From positions 1 to 6,306 of the forward strand of contig JAFIHP010000268.1 in the NCBI GenBank assembly GCA_017849335.1: a stretch of 6,306 nucleotides of DNA. Direction: 5' to 3'. The translations under genes were made by a program, and so were the position numbers. Source of the DNA: Actinomycetales bacterium. GTDB lineage: Bacteria; Actinomycetota; Actinomycetes; S36-B12. This document shows positions 1 to 5,944 of this stretch, piece by piece. The notes under the pieces are model-generated. The model searched no databases and was not told the origin of the DNA. It was given only the letters and a program-made list of their open reading frames with translations. Numbering within the stretch: the stretch's first letter is position 1; each line of letters begins with the position of its first letter.

Positions 1-207
1 AAGGTCACCGTCGACGACCCGTGGGGCTGGGGCGGTTCCCTGGAGTGGGCGACGAGCTGCCCGCCGCCACGGCACAACTTCGTCTCGCTGCCGCGGATCC
101 GGTCGGAGCGTCCGGCGTTCGACCTCCACCACCCTGAGCTGGCTGCCTACGGGGCGCACCCCGCCCCGGCAGTCACCGCCACGACGGACTCCGGGAGCGC
201 ATCGTGA
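1..207 (+). CDS. ctaD: Cytochrome c oxidase subunit I (aa3-type), C-terminal end only
   Basis: Only the last 68 codons are present, open at the left edge in frame 1 and ending at TGA 205-207. The visible protein includes DPWGWGGSLEWATSCPPPRHNF, here split as DPWGWGGSLEWATS followed by CPPPRHNF, which is the typical post-helix-XII tail of heme-copper oxidase subunit I. Then comes LPRIRSERPAFDLHHPE, a tail I associate with actinobacterial CtaD. The last ~20 residues are Ala/Thr/Ser-rich and look unstructured. The subunit carries heme a and the heme a3-CuB site where oxygen is reduced, but none of those residues lie in this fragment. Its stop overlaps the ctaF start by 4 bp (GTGA, 204-207), so the two are probably co-transcribed and translationally coupled. 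The identification rests on this short tail plus the neighbouring ctaF. Confidence 0.9.
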   Translation, partial: KVTVDDPWGWGGSLEWATSCPPPRHNFVSLPRIRSERPAFDLHHPELAAYGAHPAPAVTATTDSGSAS

Positions 208-599
208 AGGTCGAAGGGCGGATCTTCGTCTTCGCCACTGTCTTCTTCCTCGCCGTCGCGGGCATCTACTGGTACCTCTCCCGCGGCCCGATCGGGTCGG
301 TGGCGCTCGCGCTCTGCGGTGGTCTCGCGTTCCTCGTCGGCTTCTACCTGCTCTTCACGGCCAAGCGGGTCTTCCCGCGGCCGGAGGACCGGCTGGATGC
401 CGAGATCGACGAGGCTGACCCGGAGTACGGCTTCTACAGCCCGCACTCGTGGTGGCCCCTCGCGGTCGGCTTCTCGGTCTTCATCGTGGCGCTCGGCCTG
501 GTCTTCGCGAACTGGGTGACCGTCTTCGGTGTGACGTTGCTCATGCTGTCCCTCATCGGCTGGCTCTTCGAGTACTACCGGGGTGACTTCGCCCGCTGA
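204..599 (+). CDS. ctaF: Cytochrome c oxidase subunit IV (actinobacterial type)
   Basis: This 131-residue membrane protein is the small actinobacteria-specific subunit of the aa3 oxidase; the usual family length is about 130-140. Four hydrophobic helices are visible at about residues 6-25, 31-53, 84-103 and 105-124. A hydrophilic loop rich in acidic residues (about 55-76) separates the two pairs. Family hallmarks are the FYSPHSWWPL segment (77-86) and WLFEYYRGDF near the C-terminus (120-129). The GTG start at 204 is supported by a GGGAG Shine-Dalgarno sequence at 193-197, 6 nt upstream, and by the 4-bp overlap with ctaD. Known members have no redox centre and are thought to help assembly or stability of the oxidase. 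The C-terminal motif and the position after ctaD make the call secure. Confidence 0.95.
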   Translation: MKVEGRIFVFATVFFLAVAGIYWYLSRGPIGSVALALCGGLAFLVGFYLLFTAKRVFPRPEDRLDAEIDEADPEYGFYSPHSWWPLAVGFSVFIVALGLVFANWVTVFGVTLLMLSLIGWLFEYYRGDFAR

Positions 600-662
600 G
601 CTCGCACGGCCTGTCGATTTCGGGGAGGTCGAGAGCCGACGTACCATGTCGAGGTCTTCGTC
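600..662 (+). promoter_or_regulatory. ctaF-transpeptidase gap with a possible weak promoter
   Basis: This 63-bp gap is the only break in the + strand cluster. It contains TACCAT at 642-647, which fits the loose TANNNT -10 element of actinobacterial housekeeping promoters. A start point about 6-7 nt downstream would give a leader of roughly 10 nt to the GTG at 663 or 24 nt to the GTG at 678. I see no convincing -35 element. There is no strong hairpin either, so readthrough from ctaDF is equally possible. The promoter is only a guess. Confidence 0.2.
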
Positions 663-2027
663 GTGAGGAGTCCGGTGGTGCGTCGTCAGATCGTCGTAGG
701 CGCATGCGCTGTTGCCGGCCTCGGTGCCGCTGCCCTCGCCGTGAGTGCCTGCACGCCGGCGGCGAGCGTGGAGTTCCAGACCGTGGTCCCGTCCGACGTC
801 TCCCGCGCGACGATCACCGCCCAGCCGGCCTCCGGCAAGAAGGTCGATCCCGGTCAGCGGATCACCGTCACCGCGGACTCCGGGCAGTTGTCCGACGTGG
901 TGGTGACCGGTCCCAAGGGGAACCTGCTCAAGGGCACACTGTCCGCCGACGGCACGACGTGGACGGCGAACAAGGAGAGCCTCGGCTTCGGCAAGACGTA
1001 CACCGTGAGGGCGACGGCGATCGATCAGCGCGGCGTCCAGACGTCGTCCACTGACGAGTTCAGCACGCTCGAGCCGAAGGCACTGGTCAGCGCGTCGGTC
1101 GATCCTGGCCAGGGTCGTACCGTCGGTGTCGGCATGCCGATCACGGTGAACTTCGACCACGCGATCAAGGACCGCGAGGCGGTCGAGCGCGCCCTGGTCG
1201 TCTACACGCCCACGCCCATCGAAGGTGCGTGGTCGTGGACCAACGACACGCAGGTGCGGTTCCGTCCGAAGGACTACTGGCCCGGCGACATCGACGTCAC
1301 GGTCGACGCCAACCTCAAGGGCGTCAAGATCGCCAAGGGCGTGTTCGGCAAGGAGGACACGTCGACGACCTTCCGGGTCGGCTCCTCGACCGTCATCAAG
1401 GTCAATGCCGACACGCACGAGGCGAAGGTCATCCTGGACGGCAAGAAGGCCCGCACGATCCCGGTCACCACCGGCAAGCCCGGGTTCGAGACCCGCTCCG
1501 GGACGAAGATCATCCTCACCAAGGAGCCCACGCGGATCATGGATGCCGCGACGGGCGGCACGGACCCGAACGACCCCGAGTACTACCGGCTCGAGGTGCA
1601 GTACGCGATGCGCCTGACGTACTCGGGGGAGTTCCTCCACGCGGCTCCCTGGTCGGTCGGCTCGCAGGGCCTGGCGAACGTCAGCCACGGCTGCATCGGC
1701 ATGTCGACCGCGAACGCCCAGTGGCTGTTCGGCATCGCCAAGATCGGCGACCCGGTGGAGGTGACCGGCACGGACAACCCGCAGAACCTCGGCAACGGCG
1801 TGACCGTCTGGACGACGACCTGGGACGAGTGGCTGAAGGACTCGGCCACCGGTCCGGTCACGACGTCGGTGCCCGGCAGCGCGACCACGCCGACGGTCCC
1901 TGCCGACCCGTCCGTGCCCTCGACCGACGGCGTGACGACCCTCGACCAGCCGAGCAGCCCGTCGGCGCAGCCGTCGTCGACGGCGAGCGACTCCAGCTCG
2001 CCGCAGCCGCAGGCGCTGGGCCAGTAG
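663..2027 (+). CDS. Lipoprotein L,D-transpeptidase (two Ig-like domains + YkuD)
   Basis: Numbered from GTG 663, the product has 454 residues. L,D-transpeptidases make 3-3 cross-links in peptidoglycan or attach proteins to it, and act outside the membrane. The N-terminus has arginines, a hydrophobic stretch (10-28) and a lipobox V-S-A-C with Cys30, so it is a predicted lipoprotein. Two beta-rich Ig-like domains follow, at about 48-138 and 141-240, as in mycobacterial LdtMt2. The YkuD catalytic domain spans about 243-370. Its active site is His326 plus SHGC at 341-344 with Cys344 as nucleophile; the 18-residue His-to-Cys spacing equals that of LdtMt2 (H336/C354). After SHGC the sequence is IGMS rather than the commoner (I/L/V)-N/R-(L/M/V). 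A Ser/Thr/Pro/Ala-rich tail (about 397-454) follows. The start is uncertain: GTG 678 has the better ribosome binding site and would place the lipid Cys at residue 25. The neighbours encode respiratory proteins, so the link to cell-wall synthesis is positional only. Confidence 0.93.
   Translation: MRSPVVRRQIVVGACAVAGLGAAALAVSACTPAASVEFQTVVPSDVSRATITAQPASGKKVDPGQRITVTADSGQLSDVVVTGPKGNLLKGTLSADGTTWTANKESLGFGKTYTVRATAIDQRGVQTSSTDEFSTLEPKALVSASVDPGQGRTVGVGMPITVNFDHAIKDREAVERALVVYTPTPIEGAWSWTNDTQVRFRPKDYWPGDIDVTVDANLKGVKIAKGVFGKEDTSTTFRVGSSTVIKVNADTHEAKVILDGKKARTIPVTTGKPGFETRSGTKIILTKEPTRIMDAATGGTDPNDPEYYRLEVQYAMRLTYSGEFLHAAPWSVGSQGLANVSHGCIGMSTANAQWLFGIAKIGDPVEVTGTDNPQNLGNGVTVWTTTWDEWLKDSATGPVTTSVPGSATTPTVPADPSVPSTDGVTTLDQPSSPSAQPSSTASDSSSPQPQALGQ
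665..670 (+). promoter_or_regulatory. Ribosome binding site favouring the 678 start of the transpeptidase
   Basis: GAGGAG at 665-670 lies 7 nt before GTG 678 (and 4 nt before GTG 675). The upstream candidate GTG 663 has only GAGG at 651-654, 8 nt away. The stronger match and good spacing favour 678, giving a 449-residue protein that starts V-R-R-Q-I and still has a charged signal-peptide N-region. GTG 663 remains possible. Confidence 0.5.
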
Positions 2028-2062
2028 GCCCTCGCGGGCTGCAAGACGGCATACCGGGCCGG

Positions 2063-2074
2063 TCGGCGCGCCGA
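2063..2074. repeat. 12-bp perfect palindrome in the ldt 3' region
   Basis: TCGGCGCGCCGA reads the same on both strands. It lies 36 bp after the transpeptidase stop and runs directly into the first of the two direct repeats. It could be a dimeric protein site or part of RNA structure, but a GC-rich palindrome of this size can also arise by chance in such DNA. Confidence 0.45.
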
Positions 2075-2124
2075 AGGCGCTCCTGCCACGGTCAGCGCGG
2101 CTAACGCGCTCCTGGCACGGTCAG
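2074..2124. repeat. Pair of imperfect 22-bp direct repeats, 29-bp period
   Basis: The repeat units are 2074-2095 and 2103-2124, identical at 20 of 22 positions. Their 19-bp cores are GCGCTCCTGCCACGGTCAG (2077-2095) and GCGCTCCTGGCACGGTCAG (2106-2124), which differ by one base. The 7-bp spacer and repeat edges also form a small inverted repeat, AGCGCG (2094-2099) with CGCGCT (2105-2110) around a 5-nt loop. The repeats lie in non-coding DNA between the converging transpeptidase and qcrB genes. Two copies only, with no palindromic CRISPR-like unit and no nearby cas genes. Their role is unknown; a local tandem duplication or a binding site are the simplest options. Confidence 0.6.
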
Positions 2125-2235
2125 GGCCCCAGGAAAGCCCACCCTCCGCCGTGGTCACCCACGGGCACGTCGCGCGGCGGTGCGCACGCAGCGAGCCCTG
2201 GCCGCGTGCGGTTCGGCGTGCCCAGGGAGAACGGG

Positions 2236-2270
2236 GAGGGCCCGCCGTCCCTGGAGGACGGCGGGCCCTC
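2236..2270. terminator. Strong hairpin, probable terminator of the qcr operon and possibly bidirectional
   Basis: Arms 2236-2250 (GAGGGCCCGCCGTCC) and 2256-2270 pair perfectly over 15 bp around the 5-nt loop CTGGA. The hairpin begins 18 bp beyond the qcrB stop, so it is well placed to end the - strand transcript ctaE-qcrCAB. It is also the first strong structure after the + strand transpeptidase, 208 bp past its stop, and could end that transcript too. No T-tract follows on either strand; hairpins without a U-run are common as terminators in GC-rich actinobacteria. Confidence 0.8.
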
Positions 2271-2288
2271 ACGGTCCCAGCGAGCGCG

Positions 2289-4037
2289 TCAGTGCGTGTC
2301 GGACTGCTCGTGTGCGATCTGCTCGGCGTTGGTCTCCTCCATGCCGGGGTGGTGCAGCACTCCGCCGTGGAAGTTGCGGATCTGGTCCGCGTCCTCGTAC
2401 CCGTGGAGAGGGGCCTCGACGGCCGCGGCGTGCGCCGCGTGCTCCTGGCCGGCGGCGATCTCCGCCGGGCTGGGCAGCGGCACGTTGTCGGCGTAGAAGA
2501 ACGAGCTGAGCTTGTGCCGCAGGTTCTCCTTGCGGAAGTGCTTGTTGCGCACGCCGGCCTCGTCGGTCCGGGCCGGTGCGGGGAGCACCGCGTGGTCGGT
2601 CTTGGAGGTGATGACCGCGAGGTCCTTCTCCGAGAGCGGCTCGTGGACCTCGATGAACTCACCGTGCGGCAGTCGGAGGACGCGGCCGGACTCGTAGCCA
2701 TGCAGGAGCTTCTCCCGGTCCCGGCGCTGCAGGCCCAGGCACCAGCGTCGGGTGATCACGAACACGATCGGCGGGAGCACGAACACCAGGACCCGCAGGG
2801 TCCAGGTGATCGCGTTGATCGACAGGTTGAACGTGATCGCGATGATGTCGTTCGCGCCGCCGATCCACATCAGGCAGTAGAACGTGATCGCCATCATGCC
2901 GAAGCCGGTGCGGGTGGGGGCGTTGCGCGGGCGGTCGAGCAGGTGATGCTCGCTCTTGTCGCCGGTCACCCACGCCTCGATGAACGGGTACAGGGCCAGA
3001 ACGGTGAAGATCACGCCGGGGATCACGGCCGCGGGCAGGAAGATGTTCCACGAGATCGTGAAGCCGAAGATCGTCGACTCCCAGTTGGGCATGATGCGCA
3101 ACATGCCGTCGAGGAAGCCGATGTACCAGTCGGGCTGAGACCCGGCGGAGACCTGGTCGGGCGTGAACGGACCGAACAGCCAGATCGGGTTGATCGTGAC
3201 CAGTCCGCCGACCAGGGCGATGATGCCGAAGACGACGAAGAAGAAGCCACCGGCCTTCGCCATGTAGATCGGCATGAACGGGAAGCCGACGACGTTGTTG
3301 TTGGTCCGCGCCGGTCCGGGGAACTGGGTGTGCTTCTGCGTCCACACCAGCATGAGGTGGACGGTCACGAGCGCCAGGATCAGGCCGGGGATGAGCAGGA
3401 TGTGGACCGGGTACAGACGCGAGATGAAGTCCGTGCCCGGGAACTCCCCGCCGAAGAGCAGGAACGCCATCCAGGTGCCGACCACGGGGATCGCCTGCAT
3501 GATCCCGCGGGCGATCTGCAGACCCGTGCCGGAGAGCAGGTCGTCCGGGAGGGAGTAGCCGGAGAAGCCCGCGCCGAGCGCCAGCGTCGTCAGGATGACG
3601 CCGATGATCCAGTTGAACTCACGCGGCTTGCGGAAGGCCCCGGTGAAGAACACGCGGAACATGTGCACGGCCATGGCGCCGACGAAGACCAGCGCGGCCC
3701 AGTGGTGCATCTGGCGAAGCAGCAGGCCACCGCGGACATCGAACGAGATGTCCAGTGCCGAGGCGTACGCCTGCGACATCTGCACGCCCCGCAGCGGCAC
3801 GTAGGAGCCGTTGTACACGACCTCGACCATGGACGGCTGGAAGAACAGCGTGAGGAACACGCCGGTCAGCAGCACCACGATGAAGCTGTAGAGGGTGATC
3901 TCGCCGAGCATGAACGACCAGTGGTCGGGGAACACCTTGCTGAACTGACGGCTGAGGAACCGGTTGCTCCCCAGTCGCTGGTCGACGTACGTGGCGGTCG
4001 CCCCGCCCGCGCGCTCGATCGGGGTCGTGGCGGTCAT
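2289..4037 (-). CDS. qcrB: Cytochrome bcc complex cytochrome b subunit
   Basis: This 582-residue protein is the menaquinol-oxidising di-heme subunit of the bcc complex. The b-heme histidines are visible: H111/H112 in QMHHWAA and H125 in AVHMFR on one helix, then H212 in YPVHILL and H227 in TVHLML on another. The second pair is 15 apart, as in b6f-type cytochromes b, versus 14 in mitochondrial cytochrome b. The quinol-site motif PDWY is at 302-305, the Gram-positive form of PEWY. About eight membrane helices end near residue 428. A hydrophilic tail of ~150 residues follows, predicted to be cytoplasmic, with a His-rich end (8 His in 533-582). The protein is somewhat longer than M. tuberculosis QcrB (about 549). 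I start it at ATG 4037 (MTATTPIERAGG) rather than further upstream because of the ATGA overlap with the qcrA stop (4034-4037) and a GGGAG site at 4047-4043, 5 nt upstream. It is the last gene of the operon. Confidence 0.97.
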   Translation of the reverse strand: MTATTPIERAGGATATYVDQRLGSNRFLSRQFSKVFPDHWSFMLGEITLYSFIVVLLTGVFLTLFFQPSMVEVVYNGSYVPLRGVQMSQAYASALDISFDVRGGLLLRQMHHWAALVFVGAMAVHMFRVFFTGAFRKPREFNWIIGVILTTLALGAGFSGYSLPDDLLSGTGLQIARGIMQAIPVVGTWMAFLLFGGEFPGTDFISRLYPVHILLIPGLILALVTVHLMLVWTQKHTQFPGPARTNNNVVGFPFMPIYMAKAGGFFFVVFGIIALVGGLVTINPIWLFGPFTPDQVSAGSQPDWYIGFLDGMLRIMPNWESTIFGFTISWNIFLPAAVIPGVIFTVLALYPFIEAWVTGDKSEHHLLDRPRNAPTRTGFGMMAITFYCLMWIGGANDIIAITFNLSINAITWTLRVLVFVLPPIVFVITRRWCLGLQRRDREKLLHGYESGRVLRLPHGEFIEVHEPLSEKDLAVITSKTDHAVLPAPARTDEAGVRNKHFRKENLRHKLSSFFYADNVPLPSPAEIAAGQEHAAHAAAVEAPLHGYEDADQIRNFHGGVLHHPGMEETNAEQIAHEQSDTH

Positions 4038-5101
4038 CCGCGCTCCCAGAAGCTCGGGCCGACAGGCTCGGCGAAGTCGGACGTTGCGACCAGGTACCCC
4101 TCGTCGTCGACGCCGATCGGCAGCTGCGGCATGCGCCGGGCGGCCGGGCCGAAGACGACGTTGCCGCTGTCGGCGAGGTCGAAGGTGGACTGGTGGCACG
4201 GGCACAGCAGGTGGTGCGTGCGCTGCTCGTAGAGGGCGATGGGGCAGCCGACGTGGGTGCAGATCTTCGAGTAGGCGAGGATCCCCTGGTAGTCCCAGCC
4301 CTCACCCTGCTGCGAGCGGATCTCGTCGGGGTCCATGCGGACGAGGATGATCGCGGCCTTGCCCCGGGCGTTCAGGTTGCCCTGGATGTGCTCGACCTCC
4401 TCCAGGTCGGCCGGGACCGCGGAGATCAGGCCGCCGACCGGGAGGTCCTCCGGCTTCACCGGGGCGTAGGTGCCGTCGGAGACGATGCGCGATCCCTTCG
4501 TCCACAGCGTGGTCGAGAGGATCTCGGCGGGGGACTTGCCCTGCTCCGCGGGGGTGGGGATCCACAGGTCCTTGAGCATCACGACGAGGGGGATCGGGAA
4601 CAGCACCAGCGCGCCGACCATGGTCCGCCGGATCATCTTGAACTTCGCGAAACCCGACTCGTCGCGGCCGCGCTCGTACCCGGCGGCCGCCTCGGCGCTC
4701 TCCTCGGGGGAGCTCGCCATCGCGTGCCGTTCCTGGACGACCTCGACGTCGGACATGAGCTTCTTGGCCCACTGGATGGCCGCGGTGCCGATGAACAGGA
4801 TGCCCAGCCCGAACGTCAGGCCCAGGGCGATGTTGCTCGCGCTGGTCTCGCCGAACACGGGGATGTAGACCGTGGTCGACTTGTCGATGCCGACGTACGC
4901 GGCGACGAACAGCACGACGCACAGCACCGACAGCATGAACATCGCCGCGACCTGTCGCTGCGCGCGACGGTTCCAGCGCGGGGAGAGGTCGGCCTGGCGC
5001 GGCTGGTGGGGGACCTCAGCGACAGGAAGGTGACCCAGCGGGACCGGAGCGCCGGCCTCGTGCGACCCGTGACCCTCGCCGTGCGGGGTGATCTCGCTCA
5101 T
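4034..5101 (-). CDS. qcrA: Cytochrome bcc complex Rieske iron-sulfur subunit
   Basis: This 355-residue protein passes electrons from quinol at QcrB to QcrC through a 2Fe-2S cluster on the outer face of the membrane. Cluster ligands are C281 and H283 in CTHVGC, and C300 and H303 in CPCH; C286 and C302 should form the Rieske disulfide. Three hydrophobic helices are visible at about 51-71, 89-110 and 160-180, the three-helix form typical of actinobacteria. A twin-arginine pair (R158-R159, in MIRRTM) sits just before the third helix. In Streptomyces the third helix and Rieske domain of this protein are known to be inserted by Tat, and the same is inferred here. The first ~48 residues are hydrophilic and His/Pro-rich. 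ATG 5101 overlaps the qcrC stop by 4 bp (ATGA), and an AAGG lies 4 nt upstream. The protein is shorter than M. tuberculosis QcrA (about 429). Confidence 0.97.
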   Translation of the reverse strand: MSEITPHGEGHGSHEAGAPVPLGHLPVAEVPHQPRQADLSPRWNRRAQRQVAAMFMLSVLCVVLFVAAYVGIDKSTTVYIPVFGETSASNIALGLTFGLGILFIGTAAIQWAKKLMSDVEVVQERHAMASSPEESAEAAAGYERGRDESGFAKFKMIRRTMVGALVLFPIPLVVMLKDLWIPTPAEQGKSPAEILSTTLWTKGSRIVSDGTYAPVKPEDLPVGGLISAVPADLEEVEHIQGNLNARGKAAIILVRMDPDEIRSQQGEGWDYQGILAYSKICTHVGCPIALYEQRTHHLLCPCHQSTFDLADSGNVVFGPAARRMPQLPIGVDDEGYLVATSDFAEPVGPSFWERG

Positions 5102-5889
5102 CGTGCCTTGATTCCGATCCAGACTGCAGCCCCGATGAGGGCCGCGAACAGGGCGGTGGCCATGAAGACGCCTTCACTGACCGGGCCGAACCGGCCGAGG
5201 CTGAGGCCTCCCGGGTTGGACGACTCCTGCATCGTGCGGACGTAGGCGATGATCGCCTGCTTGTCCTTCGTCGGCAGCTGGGCGTCGCTGAACACCGGCA
5301 TGTTCTGCGGACCGGTCAGCATCGCCTCGTAGATCGTCCGCGGCGAGGCCTCCATGAGGCTCGGGGCGTACTTGCCCTCGGTGAGGGCGCCGCCCTCGCC
5401 GGCCGCCTGGTGGCACTGCGAGCAGTTGATGCGGAAGAGCTCGCCGCCGTACGCGGGGTCGGCGTCGGCGTAGGCGATCTGCTCCTCGGTGGGGATGGCC
5501 GGTCCCGGGGCGAGGCTGGCGACGTAGGCGGCCAGCGCGGCCACGTCCTCGTCGGAGTAGATGTTCTGCTTGGACGGAGCCTGGGCGCCGGGGTCGGCGA
5601 GCGGCATGCGGCCGGTGGAGACCTGGAAGTTCACGGCGGCGGCGCCGACGCCCACGAGCGTGGGCCCGGTCGCGGTGCCCTGGGCCTCCAGCCCATGGCA
5701 CGACGAGCAGCCCTCGAGGTACAGCTGCCGTCCCTTGTCCACCTGGGTCTGCGAGCCGTCGGTCGCTGCGGCGACGGCGGGCTGGACGCTGGCGATGGCG
5801 GCATAGCCGCCCCCGACCACGGCGAGCGCGCCGACGAGGAGCGCGGATGCCATCAGCGGGCTGCGCCGTCTGGCGGCCAAGGACTTCAC
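5098..5889 (-). CDS. qcrC: Cytochrome bcc complex diheme cytochrome c subunit
   Basis: This 263-residue membrane-anchored protein has two c-type heme sites: CSSCH at 61-65 and CSQCH at 156-160. Likely sixth ligands are M95 (STGRMP) and M197 (GPQNMP), each in the expected position after its heme site. An N-terminal hydrophobic segment (about 11-33, after a run of arginines) is a signal sequence or anchor, and a C-terminal helix covers about 241-260. In actinobacteria the two heme domains replace a soluble cytochrome c and wire the bcc complex directly to the aa3 oxidase. FQVSTGRMP and LTGPQNMP closely resemble M. tuberculosis QcrC (about 280 residues). The GTG start at 5889 is the only nearby choice; an AGAAGGG site at 5907-5901 is 11 nt upstream, slightly long. 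Spacing to ctaE is 55 bp with no terminator, so one operon is likely. Confidence 0.97.
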   Translation of the reverse strand: MKSLAARRRSPLMASALLVGALAVVGGGYAAIASVQPAVAAATDGSQTQVDKGRQLYLEGCSSCHGLEAQGTATGPTLVGVGAAAVNFQVSTGRMPLADPGAQAPSKQNIYSDEDVAALAAYVASLAPGPAIPTEEQIAYADADPAYGGELFRINCSQCHQAAGEGGALTEGKYAPSLMEASPRTIYEAMLTGPQNMPVFSDAQLPTKDKQAIIAYVRTMQESSNPGGLSLGRFGPVSEGVFMATALFAALIGAAVWIGIKAR

Positions 5890-5944
5890 GTGTGCGGTGA
5901 CCCTTCTCGTGCGGTGGTTCTGTGCGGGGAGGGGTGGAGCCGGA
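5890..5944 (-). other. ctaE-qcrC spacer with short GTGCGG repeats
   Basis: This 55-bp spacer has no hairpin or gene. Read on the + strand it contains GTGCGGTG at 5892-5899 and 5909-5916 and a related GTGCGGGG at 5922-5929. The qcrC ribosome binding site (AGAAGGG, 5907-5901 on the - strand) lies between the first two. The repeats are short and may be coincidence in GC-rich DNA. Confidence 0.3.

Noticed and set aside
147..1688. Long - strand open frame (513 codons) opposite ctaF and the transpeptidase
   Set aside because: It overlaps two well-recognised + strand genes and its product is Arg/Asp/Gly/Val-rich with no recognisable domain, as expected of antisense frames in high-GC DNA.
2028..2039. 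Hairpin right after the transpeptidase stop (GCCC/GGGC)
   Set aside because: Only a 4-bp stem (5 with a G-U pair) and no T-run; too weak to call a terminator.
2074..2124. CRISPR-like array
   Set aside because: Only two repeat units with a 7-bp spacer and no cas genes; far too small to be an array.
4038..4205. Upstream extension of qcrB beyond ATG 4037
   Set aside because: The added residues are Arg/Pro-rich and lie inside the Rieske coding sequence. ATG 4037 has a good ribosome binding site and the ATGA overlap.
2151..4232. Long + strand open frame (693 codons) opposite qcrB
   Set aside because: It is antisense to a certain qcrB gene. The product is a His/Asp/Glu/Arg-rich low-complexity sequence without motifs, a shadow of GC-rich third codon positions.
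4193..5245. + strand open frame (350 codons) opposite qcrA
   Set aside because: Antisense to qcrA with its clear Rieske motifs; composition is that of a shadow frame.
5890..5944. Terminator or promoter between ctaE and qcrC
   Set aside because: No stem-loop and no recognisable -10/-35 pair; treated as an intra-operon spacer.
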